Shown: positions 52,879 to 63,822 of the stretch, in pieces
Position numbering within the stretch: position 1 is the stretch's first letter
Layout of the letters: each line of letters opens with the position of its first letter
Program-made: the position numbers and the translations under genes
The notes under the pieces: model-generated
What the model was told of the DNA's origin: nothing
What the model saw: the letters and a program-made list of their open reading frames with translations, nothing else
The model's database searches: none
Assembly: GCA_019614645.1 (NCBI GenBank)
Contig: JABWDB010000002.1
Coordinates: forward strand, 21,255,501-21,319,500
Length of the DNA stretch: 64,000 nt
Reading direction: 5' to 3'
Source: Stratiolaelaps scimitus
Taxonomy: Eukaryota > Arthropoda > Arachnida > Mesostigmata > Laelapidae

Positions 52879-55670
52879 GTAAGTGGACAGGAATACGGTA
52901 TCTCGGCCCTGATGAGATAGTCCCCAACACCGCCCCCCCCCTCGGAATCGTAGTTGTAGCGACGTAACACTCATCACGCACGGGCAGAAAATAGTCAATT
53001 CGTCGAATTCGGTGGCATGCCGTTTTTTACGTTGAAATTTCACTGCTGCTTCATGCGCTCGGACGTGTATTACGTATCGGCATTCCTAATGGATCTTCTC
53101 ATTGGCGTTACAAGGTTGTCTAATAATAATATGCATGCGTGTCCATTTCTGCCATCTACTTTATCTTCCTCTGCAGGCGCGGACACGTTAGTAGAGGATC
53201 AGCTAGCGGGTGTTTGTTCGATGAGCTCGTCCACCCCCGCGCCTAGCTGTGGAACAGCTTCTCTTCTCTTGGGAAGTGCTCCAGCACCGGGAACTCCGCA
53301 ACACAGCAGCCATCAGACCCTCAACTCGCTCCCGCCGGTGGGTCACTCCAATTCGTCATACGCCATATCGCACTCTGCCTCGCGGCAGAGTTTGCAGAAT
53401 GTCTGGATGGAGAAGAAGGCCAAGAAGCTCAAATTCTATAGAAACGGCGACCGCTTCAAAGGGGTATGTATGTGAAGACGATCGACGACCGGCTGTTCGA
53501 AGGCGAGCGGCATAAATCACCTTTCATATCCTCTAACGCTCAAGAGAAAATCCTCATATACGTACTATTTTGGTTCACCCGACGAGCCAATCGTACTAGC
53601 AACAACGGCAGCAGCAGCAGCACCACCACATACGAACGTCAGTTGTACTAATAGGTGGCGAAACAAAATAGCGATTGCCCTAAAAGTGCGCCCGGAACAG
53701 ACATATACTAACTACAGACAGTCCCGAGTTCGTGGCGTATTTTTTCCAGTAGGCGACGTTGTGGTCAATGCTGCTCACTGCTCTGAGGTATTAAATCCGG
53801 TTTTCGACAGACACTTGGCTGGTGTCAACGGAGTTTTTAGGGCGGTGAGCAAAATTGCAGATTTACAGCCAACCGGAAATTGACCCTCGCCGGTTGGTTC
53901 TCCGCGCCGAAAGACTGTAATAAATGTTCCTAGAGTAGGAAAATCCGAAGTTGCTAATGCACTTCGGAAGTCGCTGCGATACATCATTATCTCCAGTTGT
54001 TCAGTTGGTCAGCACCAAAGATACCGAGACATCTCCAAGTGACATTGGCTAGCGTGCACGAAGGGCAACGCATTTATGATTTCGCAGAAGGAGGAGAAAA
54101 CACACATAGTATTTGCATGTGAGAACCGACATTTTGTTAGAGACCATTGACAGCGTGGGATCCACTGACCTCAGCGATTATTGTTGCAAGCAGTATAATG
54201 TACACATAGTAAGGGATGTGGCCTGAGATGCGGGTTGTCGCATGAATAAACGACTGAATTGCTGTTATCCCTGTCGGCGTTAGAAAATCACTATTCCCTA
54301 TTACTGTTTCCTTCATCTGACGAAATCTTTCTGAAGACTAACTAGTGGCCATTTAGAGTGTCAAAGTGGGTCCGCTACCCATGCGAATGGGTAATAATCA
54401 TTCAGCCATTGTACTCCCTGGTGAATACCCCGAAACAAACCGAACAGAACAGCAGTAATTGGTAAACGGGACTAATTGTTTACAGGCGGTAATGTACGCG
54501 CTCTCGGCAGAGAAAACTCGCTGTGTGGACTCGTTGTTTGCCGACCTGACGCGATTGCTGACCGACTCACTGTCGTTACCACTCGGGGTCCGCTTCGTGT
54601 TCCGACTGAGCGATGGAAAAACTATCAAGTGCCTCGACGACTTCGAGGAAGGTAAGATTATCGTCGCTATCATTATATTGTATGTTACATATAATGATAA
54701 ATGGATTAGATCCGCAGGGCTGCGCCTTGTATATCAGGTGAACTCGAGGAGTCGTCATCTACGTTTGTGGGGCGGCGGCGCGATCTTTTAAGTCTCTGGC
54801 TATTAGAAACGAGGTTCGAGCCCTGTGAATTTTGCCATTTCCTGTTTCTTGGATCTTTTGGTGGTGATTTTTTGCCTTGGATATTAGTCAACGAGTCGGT
54901 ATTAAGTGTAGATAGTTAGCGCCGTTAAAGTATCGGAAAATAATCGGCTATTCATTCGAGTATGTACCCTTTTGATAATTGGCGCTTTAAATATTGCTAC
55001 AGCATTCGAGAAATATGAACGAATGCGTGTCCGATACAGCATTCTCTCCCTTCTTATAATCCGCACACCGAAATCAATGCAATAGAGATGTCGGTCGGTA
55101 TGGCTGAGTGCGTGGCTATCGCGGTCTTGATCATATTGTTGTCCCGCCGATTATGGGAGCTTACTTTGCCTAATTTGTGCAGTATGATAGGCCTTTCTTG
55201 GCAAGGCCGTCTGTCGTATTGTGCCCTATGATAGAGACACACGGATGCATGCAGACCTACATGCACATATGTACTAATCCGCTGCTGGGCCCCGCGGCAT
55301 CCCTAATTGTACGGGCAAATATGAGTCCAGCCCATCAACATATACAACGCTTAGGATGAGGAAGTGTCGCTTTGTATGTCTCACTCAGTGGCAAGAAGAA
55401 GATGGTTGCCACTTGGTGGCTCTCTGTTCGTCGGCTCTGCGGGCCTTTCCATTCCACTCCATATGAGCCTTCTCTCTGCGTTCGACCCGCTGGTCCAGTT
55501 CCTATTCGAGATACGCCCCCTGTATGGTGTCTTCTGTATCCTTCTGCCTCCTTCGTGGTCATCTAGCGGTAGATGCAGATTTATAGAGATGAAGACATAG
55601 GCAACTTGGCCACCGCCTTGGCAAGACAGACAGATGGACGAATGGACATACAGAGATGTTGGGGGGAAAT

Positions 55671-55709
<39 letters not shown>

Positions 55710-58700
55710 GTACCTCACCTCCGTTGTGTGGGTGAAGTCGGATCCTGGTGTGGCCGGATGTAGGGTGAGCCGACCACGTATATTCGGCCTCCAGAGGTCT
55801 CGATGGAGTCCATGAGTAGTGCAGGAACGGATGAGTGCTACCGTAAGCTGGGACAGATTAGAGGAGGCCAGAAAAGCCGTCCCCGACCCTCAGGGGATCC
55901 CAAAGTAATTACGTGGGACGAGAGCTATCTCGCCACTAGCGAGCGGACACCCATGTATATCGCGTAGACTGCGGCAACGCGAATGGTCAGCCCGAATGTG
56001 TAGTGTAACTGTATGTTCAACAAATGTGAAGTGATTGTAACCACGTACCATGTGCAGCTGTAAGGACATGATGATAAGTGAGAACTCTAACGTGATCAGT
56101 GCCAAGCAGAACGTAAATCTCGTAGGTGAGGGATGTATCTGCGTTCGTTCGAGGGGCAATTACACTTCTTATCCAAGTGAAATCGATGTTTGCCGGTGCA
56201 GAGCATATTAACGGGGAACGCTAGTCTAATGAGCGGATTCTGGTAGATCTGTTCAAAATGTAAATGCAAGCGAATTTCAATTTAGTGCATTTCAAAAGAC
56301 GAACGCCGTGATAATCCATCCACAGCTTTCTATGAATAAATATTTCGAATATGCATGTATATTAAATGACATGGTAAATTAATATTTGTTATAATATCTC
56401 AGCGGTAACCCTACAACAAACACGCTGTTCGCTGCTAACCTGAGAATCGGAAGGTCGTACCGGTTATCCTTACGGATTGCCATCCCCAGCCGTCCCTTGT
56501 ACGGGACTTGACCATTGTCCAGCCACGGGCATACCATCTCAGATAGATGACCATAAACGAATCTCCTTTCATTCGCCGAATAGAAGAACTGCATTCACAA
56601 AGCCCTTGGGGCTCTTTATCCCTTCGAATCTATGCAGCACGAATAGGTTGACGTCCCTTTGCTTTCGTCTGCCTTTCACCGTTAAGGAAATCCTTGTAAA
56701 CTTCCGCTTCTCAAGAGTGTACTCCGTCCGTGGCTTTCTCTTAAGTGGAATCAGCCTTCTATCAGGTCAATCTGAACCAATCGGAGGTGTTTCCTTTTTT
56801 AACATTATCGGCGTCTCGGGTCGAAACGAATCGGATGCGTGGTCAGTGCGTCTACATTTCTTTGCGACGCCACAAGTTGCCGGTGTCACTCCGACGTGCT
56901 GTTTTTGTTTCTTTGTACATTATGCACTCTTGCAGGCGATAGCTATGTAGTGTCATCGACCGACACCTTTATCCCAATGGACTACGCATCTTTATCGACT
57001 CCGCGTCACTTTCAACTGGCTGGCGTTGGGGAGGCCAGGAACACTCCCAGCATCGATCGCAGTCTCCGCTACAGCGGTTCCCATCAGCAGCCGCAAAGCG
57101 GCGTCAGTGGTAGGTTCCGAGACAAGATCACCACACCTATTAAACTTTCCGGTAGCAGTAAACAGTAAATTAATTTATTAATGGATCTATATTTGTAGAT
57201 GCGTTGATATTTACGTATGACTGTTAGGCAATGCCAATCGTGGTGGTGAGTATCCTTGAAGTAATTTATTTCTATTGAATTCATTATAGATAACTGATAT
57301 AGGGTACACTTATCAGCTCAATAAGGTTGATAAATATCTACGTCACAAAGGACAGTATGTTCCTTCTAAGTGGTATTCTATGACTAATACCAAATTGATA
57401 ACATGATGCTGTTATGACATAATTATGATTACATGTGATTAGTGAGCAATGGGTACTCAAGAGATCGCAGTGTAATCCGACCACGCCTCGTCCGAGTTCT
57501 ACGAGCTGGAAATAAACCCCGAAAATTCGTCCGCCTCCTCCTCAATAAACGAACAGCCCACACCATTGAGCAGGTAATAAGCATACTTACATAGGAAACT
57601 ATTCTGTGTGTATTGCCGTGAGAAAGAGCTCGTTTGCGCAGTGGATCTCACCGTGCAGTAGTTTACACGTATTAGCGTGACTCCTGCGAGGGATTCACGA
57701 ACAACTTTTCACTGTGAATGAAATTAGCTGCATAGTCCAAAGGGTTGCGCAAGCAAAATCATTCCGAGATAAAGAATAGTCAGCGGTAGAGCTATTCGGC
57801 GCCTTTCGCCTGAGTCGATCGACTCTCCAAGGCTGACCATCTCAAGGGGTACCTGGTCAAATAGTTGAACTCGTGCCGTGAACTCAACCCGTCAATGGTA
57901 AATTCTTCAGGTATTGGATGATCTAAGCCGTATGATACAGCTCGACTCTGGAGCGGTCCGGAAGGTGTTTTCACTAAGCGGAACTCCTGTGATTGCCCTG
58001 GGAGATTTCTTCACCTCGCCCGATGATGTATTCCTCGCCTTCGGGAAAGAAACTCCATCTGTAGACGACTTCGCCCTCGACGATGACGGTCCGTTCGCGT
58101 CACCTGTAACGATAGTCTATTTGTGAATACGGCGACTATGTCGGATTTCGACGATCTTGATACATTGCAAAACAGGCGCTATTGAAATTGTTCGGTTACG
58201 ATCACCGTGGTGGTCTAAATTTCACTCACCCTGAAACCTCTCCGATTCGAACGGTCACCTAACAACACGTAATGCTACTTCGATTGACCTTCACAGAGTC
58301 ACGCAAGCTGGCGTGCTCGCAGATGCGTCGAGAGACACGCTTCTATGGCAGGCCGAAACAGGATGGCGAGAAGGAGAGCAAGGAGACAAAGGAACATCGT
58401 CGAAACGGATCAGCCGAAGTGCGTCGAAGCAGAGATCAGGTACTCGTAGCCGTTGGGTGAATTTCACACGCAACTCCTTCTGAATAAGTCCTATAAATCT
58501 AGGGTGATGATACAAGTATCGTATTATGTATATATACGTATACATGCCTGTCGATTTGTGATTTCGATAATGGTCCTGGTAATAAACTGATCCTCGTCGT
58601 ATGGCTAAATACGTTGGACAGCTGTGCTAACTTCGTTGCTTGTGTTGGTCGTTGTTTTCTTTCTGCCGTTCAGAGCTCGCCCGTGTATCCTGCATCGGTA

Positions 58701-60620
58701 ACACGCGAGTTCGATATTCACAATAAGATCGGGGATGGCAACTTCGCCACGGTGTACGAATGCCGACAAAAATCAACCGACAAATGGTTCGCCCTGAAGG
58801 TCATCGATCAGACGAAGTGCCGCGGCAAGGAGATGCTCGTACGCAGCGAAGTAGAGGTCTTACAGAGGATGCGACATCCGAACATCGTTCAACTGATCAA
58901 GCAGATACCCTCACCGGTCCGTGAAAACATTGTGGGATCATGTCCTCTTACATTAAGCTTTTTATGCGAGTACGCTTCAACGAGGCGAAAAGGAACATGT
59001 TGTGTATTTAATTGCACCATGGAGGAACTGGATTGACACTTCCGAGCTCCCAAAATCTATCTATCTCTAAGCTTGCCCAATTTGTCATATTGCAGGAGAC
59101 GGAAGAGCTATACTTAGTAATGGAGTTGGTGCCCGGTGGCGATCTCTTCGATGCGATCAGCCAGGCGAATCAGTTCAGCGAGGAACAGGCCGCAGATCTG
59201 ATGACTGATCTTGGTCAGGCACTGGCCTACCTCCATAACGATCAGCGCGTTGTTCACAGGTAACAATAACTTGTTGTTCACACCTCACCCACCTCACCAG
59301 GGTTCCAGCCTGTGGCACTGCCTGATGGATATGTTGATGTTTGTGCTTGTCGATGTGTGTGTTTGATATGACGATTGCCAGTATTTGTGTCGAAGTATTT
59401 CCTTTGGCTTTGTTCAGACACCGCCTTGAGACACTCTTTTTCTGGATATTGTATATACTTTTATTTATATACTGTAGCGCAGTGGACGTTTACATTAACA
59501 AGTTTCCATTGGTATCGATGCACGATTCTTTCTTCAGGGACATCAAACCGGAGAACTTACTCGTTGTGCCCGAAACGCAGTTTGATCGAATGCGATTAAA
59601 GTTGGCCGACTTCGGTCTAGCAGTTGAGGTTCGCGACGACGACCCGCTGTTCACTGTGTGCGGAACGCCCACCTACGTTGCACCGGAAATACTCGCCGAA
59701 ACAGGGTACGTCGTCAGAGTTATCCTAATTAGGTTTCATCTATTTGTGCATAGTGCTGTTTATGGAAGACCTACTATAGATAACAGTACCAGGCCAAAAC
59801 CTATCTAGTCTAAGATTTGTACCAACATCGAGCTTTCTTCCAAGATTGATTAGGCCAAGATGAACCTTTTTCTTCGACTGCTTCATTTCCGTATGCACCC
59901 CAATGATCAACGACCATTCTCTACGCCGAACGAAATGATCATTTCAGCAAAGGGACTACCATTCACCAGCTGCTATGTATAACAATATAACAAATAATCT
60001 CTCTTTGCTGCTCTCGTTGTTGATGTTAGGTATGGGCTTAAGGTCGATATCTGGGCTTGCGGCGTGATTCTATACATCCTACTCTGCGGGTTTCCACCCT
60101 TCTCGTCGGACAACAACAGCCAGGAGGAGCTGTTCGACAAGATCCTTGCTGGACAGTTTGAATTCTTGCCACCCTACTTTGACCACGTGTCGATGGCGGC
60201 GCGGGATCTCATTAAGAAGATGCTGCAGGTGGACGCCAACCATCGTTACTCGGCACAGGAGATGCTTGAGCATCCCTGGATGAAGACGGTAAGGCCACGA
60301 CGACAGCAGTCATTTGCACCATCATCTAACCTATGCCCAAACCCTGTGTACCTATTGCAAGTTTGCCTATTGCCTACCGGTTTGTCGTTCCTAACTTCTA
60401 CAACAAGCAGCATCTGGTTCGAAGAGTCTGCCAGATTTCGTACTGTTACATGTTTCCATTGCTGACGGACGAGGTTGTTTTTGTATCATTGTTGTGTTCT
60501 GCTTTTCAGCGGTGCGCCTCTCCCGACTCAGCGATGTCGATGAGCACGGAGAGCATGCACTTCGAGCGGAAGCCGACGTCTTCGCAATCAAATACTGACT
60601 CAGCTACTTCGTCGCTCTAG
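52719..60620 (+). CDS. DCLK: Doublecortin-like kinase (tandem DCX domains plus CaMK-type Ser/Thr kinase), complete CDS in 12 exons
   Basis: Coding exons join as 52719-52878, 53177-53463, 54486-54651, 56936-57109, 57443-57573, 57911-58088, 58297-58439, 58674-58916, 59096-59259, 59538-59705, 60030-60288 and 60510-60620. Together they give 2,184 nt, exactly 727 codons plus TAG, with all phases matching. In order: Ser/Pro-rich N-terminus (1-130), DCX1 (about 134-213, YRNGDRFKG and DDFEEG), Ser-rich spacer, DCX2 (about 273-358, IRPRLVRV, GNKPRK, LLLNKRTAH), basic linker (about 366-425), kinase (about 426-688), 36-residue tail. Kinase motifs are complete: glycine loop GDGNFATV (433-440), Lys455, helix C Glu472, HRDIKPEN with Asp550, DFG at 573-575, GTPTYVAPE. 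Family members bind and stabilise microtubules through the DCX domains and phosphorylate Ser/Thr; an active cytoskeletal kinase is inferred. The start is the first ATG of exon 1 (A at -3). Splice choices at exons 5-7 are less certain. Confidence 0.95.
53177..53463 (+). CDS. DCLK: DCLK coding exon 2: Ser-rich N-terminus and start of DCX1
   Basis: The acceptor is TTCCTCTGCAG. Residues 54-149 are Ser/Pro/Thr-rich and then enter the first doublecortin domain at KKAKKLKFYRNGDRFKG, the typical opening strand and turn of a DCX domain. The donor GGG|GTATGT leaves phase 0. An intron within the DCX1 opening is supported because the next exon resumes the domain without a gap. Confidence 0.93.
54486..54651 (+). 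CDS. DCLK: DCLK coding exon 3: core of DCX1
   Basis: The acceptor is TTGTTTACAG. Encodes residues 150-204: AVMYALSAEK, the DSLFADLTRLL helix, LPLGVRFVFRLSDG, and the conserved CLDDFEEG. This is the bulk of the first doublecortin domain. The donor GAAG|GTAAGA leaves one base, completing Gly205 with the next exon. The following intron is the longest in the coding part (2,284 bp). Confidence 0.95.
54652..56935 (+). other. DCLK: DCLK intron 3 (2.3 kb)
   Basis: Bounded by GAAG|GTAAGA and CTCTTGCAG|G. Longest intron inside the coding region. Contains a (GA)n tract and unassigned open frames on both strands near 56380-56940; none resembles an additional DCX exon. Confidence 0.85.
55670..55709. repeat. 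(GA)n microsatellite in DCLK intron 3
   Basis: GA repeat of about 40 bases with one AAA interruption. Confidence 0.95.
56936..57109 (+). CDS. DCLK: DCLK coding exon 4: end of DCX1 and spacer
   Basis: The acceptor is CACTCTTGCAG. Encodes GDSYVVSSTDTF, the closing strand of DCX1 (the family has a G-E/D-S-Y-V motif here), then a Ser/Gly/Gln-rich spacer of about 45 residues between the two DCX domains. The donor AGTG|GTAGGT leaves one base. Residues 205-262 plus part of 263. Confidence 0.92.
57443..57573 (+). CDS. DCLK: DCLK coding exon 5: first half of DCX2
   Basis: Encodes the start of the second doublecortin domain: SVIRPRLVRVLRAGNKPRK, FVRLLLNKRTAHTIEQ. Donor CAG|GTAATA, phase 0. The start is inferred from phase. 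The donor before it leaves one base, and only the AG at 57441-57442 (poor pyrimidine tract) or the AG at 57462-57463 restores the frame; the nearest good-looking CAG at 57468-57470 would create an immediate stop. I prefer 57443, which makes residue 263 Val. Confidence 0.85.
57911..58088 (+). CDS. DCLK: DCLK coding exon 6: second half of DCX2
   Basis: The acceptor is AATTCTTCAG. Encodes VLDDLSRMIQLDSGAVRKVF, SLSGTPVIALGDFF, and PDDVFLAFGKE, the helix, strands and final DDxFLAxG motif of DCX2, then an acidic DDFALDDD. Two donors fit: GACG|GTCCGT at 58089, phase 1, joining the acceptor at 58297; or CACCT|GTAACG at 58106, phase 0, joining at 58299. They differ by five residues in the linker and not in any domain. 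I list the first because the same unusual GTCCGT donor is forced at the next-but-one exon. Confidence 0.85.
58297..58439 (+). CDS. DCLK: DCLK coding exon 7: basic linker between DCX2 and kinase
   Basis: Encodes a highly charged Arg/Lys/Glu-rich stretch (residues about 366-413, for example RRETRFYGRPKQDGEKESKE). It has no fold I recognise and is probably disordered. Acceptor TTCACAG at 58296, or two bases later if the alternative donor is used. Donor CAG|GTACTC, phase 0. In mammalian DCLKs this linker is longer and Ser/Pro-rich; here it is short and basic. Confidence 0.8.
58674..58916 (+). CDS. DCLK: DCLK coding exon 8: kinase N-lobe
   Basis: The acceptor is TGCCGTTCAG. Encodes residues 414-494 with the glycine-rich loop IGDGNFATVYEC, the ATP-anchoring Lys in FALKVI (455), the KCRGKE motif typical of DCLKs, helix C Glu in SEVEVL (472) and HPNIVQLI. 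It must end at CCG|GTCCGT (58917): the next exon starts in phase 0 and this is the only suitable GT that keeps the domain continuous. The donor is non-consensus. Confidence 0.93.
59096..59259 (+). CDS. DCLK: DCLK coding exon 9: hinge and start of C-lobe
   Basis: The acceptor is CATATTGCAG. Encodes ETEELYLVMELVPGGDLFDA (hinge and helix D region), a Gln/Glu-rich helix, and AYLHNDQRVVH, ending inside the Arg codon of the HRD catalytic motif. Donor CACAG|GTAACA, phase 2. Confidence 0.96.
59538..59705 (+). CDS. DCLK: DCLK coding exon 10: catalytic and activation loops
   Basis: The acceptor is TTTCTTCAG. Completes HRD and encodes DIKPENLLV (catalytic Asp550, Asn555), LKLADFGLAVEV (Mg-binding Asp573), and VCGTPTYVAPEILAETG. 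These are strong CaMK-family, specifically DCLK-type, signatures, and all residues needed for catalysis are present. Donor ACAGG|GTACGT, phase 2. Confidence 0.97.
60030..60288 (+). CDS. DCLK: DCLK coding exon 11: kinase C-lobe
   Basis: The acceptor is TGATGTTAG. Encodes YGLKVDIWACGVILYILLCG, FPPFSSDNNSQEELFDKIL, the helix DLIKKMLQVDANHRYSAQEM and LEHPWMKT, closing the kinase domain at about residue 688. Donor ACG|GTAAGG, phase 0. The frame runs open past the donor for another 58 codons. Confidence 0.97.
60510..60620 (+). CDS. DCLK: DCLK coding exon 12: short C-terminal tail and stop
   Basis: The acceptor is TCTGCTTTTCAG. Encodes 36 residues (692-727), Ser/Thr-rich and ending SATSSL before TAG at 60618-60620. 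No calmodulin-binding or other motif is evident. The tail is shorter than in vertebrate DCLKs, where the region after the kinase carries autoinhibitory and isoform-specific sequence. Confidence 0.88.
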   Translation, partial: RCASPDSAMSMSTESMHFERKPTSSQSNTDSATSSL

Positions 60621-62230
60621 AACACCTTCACCTTCCTCTCGTGGAAACTTGACTAACGACAAACAGCCACCCGGCCCAAGTGCACCGAGCTAAAATTTGC
60701 GCAAGTCTTAGCGGCATGTGGACCCCACTTGTCTCAGGGCTGGGATACAAAGCTTGCGTCCAGGAACTCTGTGTACAGAGTCTCTAATTAATTGTACAAT
60801 GACAGTTGATTAGAAATCGACTAATTACCCCGCTCAACTGCATTGCTCGAGCTTGACGATTGGTGTCGTTGAACCTCCGTTCGGCCCTCTGATCGATAGG
60901 GGAAGTCCAAATTCAATGACCCAACTAAAGTCAAGACGAATTCTGTTCCGACTAGTCGTCAGTGACACAGAATTTTTCCCTGGGCAAGTGAAACTATCTG
61001 TTTCGGTGTGAGGATGTTCTCCACTGCTCGCGGTGGGGGCGTTGAATCGTAATCCCCTTTTCTTAAAGAGACGACGAATGAGTAAATAGGTGGTCGAAGG
61101 GTCGCACAATTAGATGCGCATCCGTCCAAGCAGCGCTCAAGCAGAAAAATTTCTGTAAATGAAGACTTCCGAATGATAACCGACAGGTGCGCGGCGAGTT
61201 CAACCCAGTCCTGACCGTCTAAGTAGCCCAAGAGCTACCGACGATCAGGAACATTCCAGAAGAGCTCAATCAATCAATCAAGCAATGAATGCCGAAATCA
61301 ACGAATGATGATGCTTACGAGTCAATCAACCACTGAGTAATCGTTTGCACAGAAGCCGCACAAGGCAAGGGACGACGATGGACGAGAACGACAGGTGAAA
61401 TGGCCAACCAAACCATGACACACGGCGTGAACTACTCCGAGAGGGGAAGTAACTAAACCCAAGCACTAATTTCATTATAATTACGGGCGTGACCTAGAGC
61501 ACAGAGAGACGTGATAGGGATGTGACCTAAAATCCATGCGTACATTCAATTCTACAAATGCCTATCTTCAAGCAGGCTTGCCAACAAGTGAGCTGGGTGG
61601 TCACCAGACCATTTGTGCAGAACGGTGCATAAATGCAAGTCAGAGCCTGCCCCCGATTCGGGTGCGAGCAAAGACGCCACATTGATAATTAACCAGTGAA
61701 CGAATCCTACCTAAGTAAACATACAGGCTATACTACAGGTTAACGTGGCCTTGATATAAGCGGCATATAAACACCTATGCACTCATACATACAAACATAG
61801 AAACAGAAAATTATACAGAGATTACCAACCGTACAACGACAACAATAACAACAGGAGAAGAGATAGCAGATGAAGAAGCCTTTCTACGGCAAGAACTTAA
61901 ACTGCAACCGCAAATTATTATTATTATTATATCAAGTATAGTATGCTGTAGTCTTGTCTATCAAAAAGTTCTTTGTATATATATATATGCGAAAATAGCA
62001 ACAAGACAAGTAACTATAGAAGGCAGAGTAAAGAGTAAATATATATATATATACTATGGTACATAAGAGCACGCAGATCCCATATGCGAGAATGTTTGTC
62101 TCATGAGTGGACAATATAACAAAGGGAGCGTTTAAGAAGCAATTCATAACAATTGGCACAAATATTTCCGACTCTTTCCCTTCACCTTAGAAGGAAGCTC
62201 TATACATGTGCTACATTCAGCAGTGACTAT

Positions 62231-62236
62231 ATTAAA
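62231..62236 (+). terminator. Possible variant poly(A) signal ATTAAA
   Basis: ATTAAA is the commonest variant of the animal polyadenylation hexamer; this one lies about 1.6 kb after the DCLK stop. No clear GT-rich downstream element was seen, so its use is uncertain. Confidence 0.25.
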
Positions 62237-62482
62237 CGGCGACTTCAGCGGATAATGACAATAGTAAGGGACTCAACTGATTGTTAGGGATTTGGTGGGA
62301 GGGGAATACCTTTTAAACGTATAGTATGCGGCTAAGATATCCTGCATAACCACGAATAGACATTGTGTAATGACGAAGGGGTGATCGAGTGACTTTGTGA
62401 TTGATGTCTGGGGGATGTTAAACCACACGAGATAGGTGAGGGATCAATTCCACGGAGTGACGATAGCGAAGACGACGGAAGA

Positions 62483-62504
62483 CAACAACAATAATAATAA
62501 TAAT
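62483..62504. repeat. (CAA)n/(TAA)n run in the probable 3' UTR
   Basis: Short compound trinucleotide repeat. Confidence 0.88.
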
Positions 62505-63542
62505 CACAAACGCATCAAATGCTATGTAGGGTTTAGGTGAGAACGTGAGGGTGAGCATCTATTGACGTAAATGGACACATGATATAGATTAGCTAAGGAA
62601 GTCAACAAACAAGACGTACGCAAGTACGAACTCACATTCGACGCCCAACGTTGATGATATGATAATTGATCGCGAGACCAGTGACAACGAATTGATATTT
62701 ACATCATATGTGTAGAGTGGACCGCTTACAATACGTATCGAATAGTTATGAACGTATTGAAGTAATTGATGTTATTATTTTAATAGAACGAGAGAGGGCA
62801 AAGCGAGACACATGCCAAGAGAGGAATTGGGAGCGTGAGTTTGTAGACGCTGCAGCAATGGTTCCGTCTCAATATGATAGGAAGGCTATTGGTGTTAGTG
62901 AAATCCGATGATTGATGACGTCCGAATTGGCCGGAGTAATTCTGACTGACCGGGTGAATGTGTGACTGATATAAACGGGACTGCGCGAGAAACGCGACAG
63001 CTTGGTGACTACTATTACAAAGCGAAATCCTGGATGCAGCAGCCAATGATTCTGTTCTGCAATGTGATCCACTCATTATGTTCGTTTGTCGCCGCTTTCG
63101 GTTTTTTTTGTCTTCATCATTGTTTCGATACGACCACGATTTGCAGGGAAATGTGACGCCCATAAATTTGGTCACGTGAACGCCGACTCTCTCGGTTTCG
63201 AAACGGAAGACAATAAGCAGTACAAGTACAATAAGCAAGTGTACACGACCAAAATTCATCTATGATGATGAACTCGGATGGTCATCAGCGCTTGAAATGC
63301 TTGACGCTGTACACCACGACGCCGTGTGACGAGGCTTCGGTCCTTGACGAACACGAATGTGTGGGCATAAACATAACGGCAATAGTGGAATCACGCAAAT
63401 TCAACTCGTGCACCTTTTGTAGTCCGTACACAGAGAGTGTATGTCGACACGAGCTGGTCGCTTTGGTGGGTTCGCTCGATACGACCCAGTAGCCCAGAGG
63501 ACAGCGTAAATGGAAAAGATGTTTTACGATGCTTATTATGAG

Positions 63543-63548
63543 AATAAA
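63543..63548 (+). terminator. Poly(A) signal AATAAA
   Basis: First canonical AATAAA downstream of the DCLK stop, followed by a TA-repeat tract rather than an obvious GT-rich element. Confidence 0.35.
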
Positions 63549-63822
63549 CATTAGATGACTATATATATGATATATATATATATCTAAACATAATGATAAC
63601 GATTGTAATAGTGGTACTAAGCGCAAGCCACCGCACCACATAACCACTGATATAAAAGATAGAATGTCGAAGCGCACTGCAAAGAAAATACCAGCCGAAC
63701 AGAGTGTGTGACAATTGAGCCGTGGAGGCAAGAATGTGACAGAATGGAAGATTTGAGCGTTGAATTAGATTCAAGAGGGAGAGATATCTATGGATGAAAG
63801 AGCACGCGAGAAAAAGGACAAC

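Noticed and set aside
53686..53883. Open frame inside DCLK intron 2
   Set aside because: No DCX similarity and no need for an extra exon, since DCX1 is continuous across the intron.
54800..54840. B-box-like GGTTCGAGCCC suggesting a tRNA
   Set aside because: T-stem pairs poorly and no D-arm is found upstream.
56477..56950. 157-codon plus-strand frame inside DCLK intron 3
   Set aside because: Runs into the DCX exon at 56936 in a different frame from the gene; no domain; the minus strand is also partly open.
58614..58673. In-frame extension upstream of the kinase N-lobe exon, suggesting a kinase-only isoform
   Set aside because: There is no ATG in the open stretch (it begins at TTG), and the acceptor at 58673 explains the open frame.
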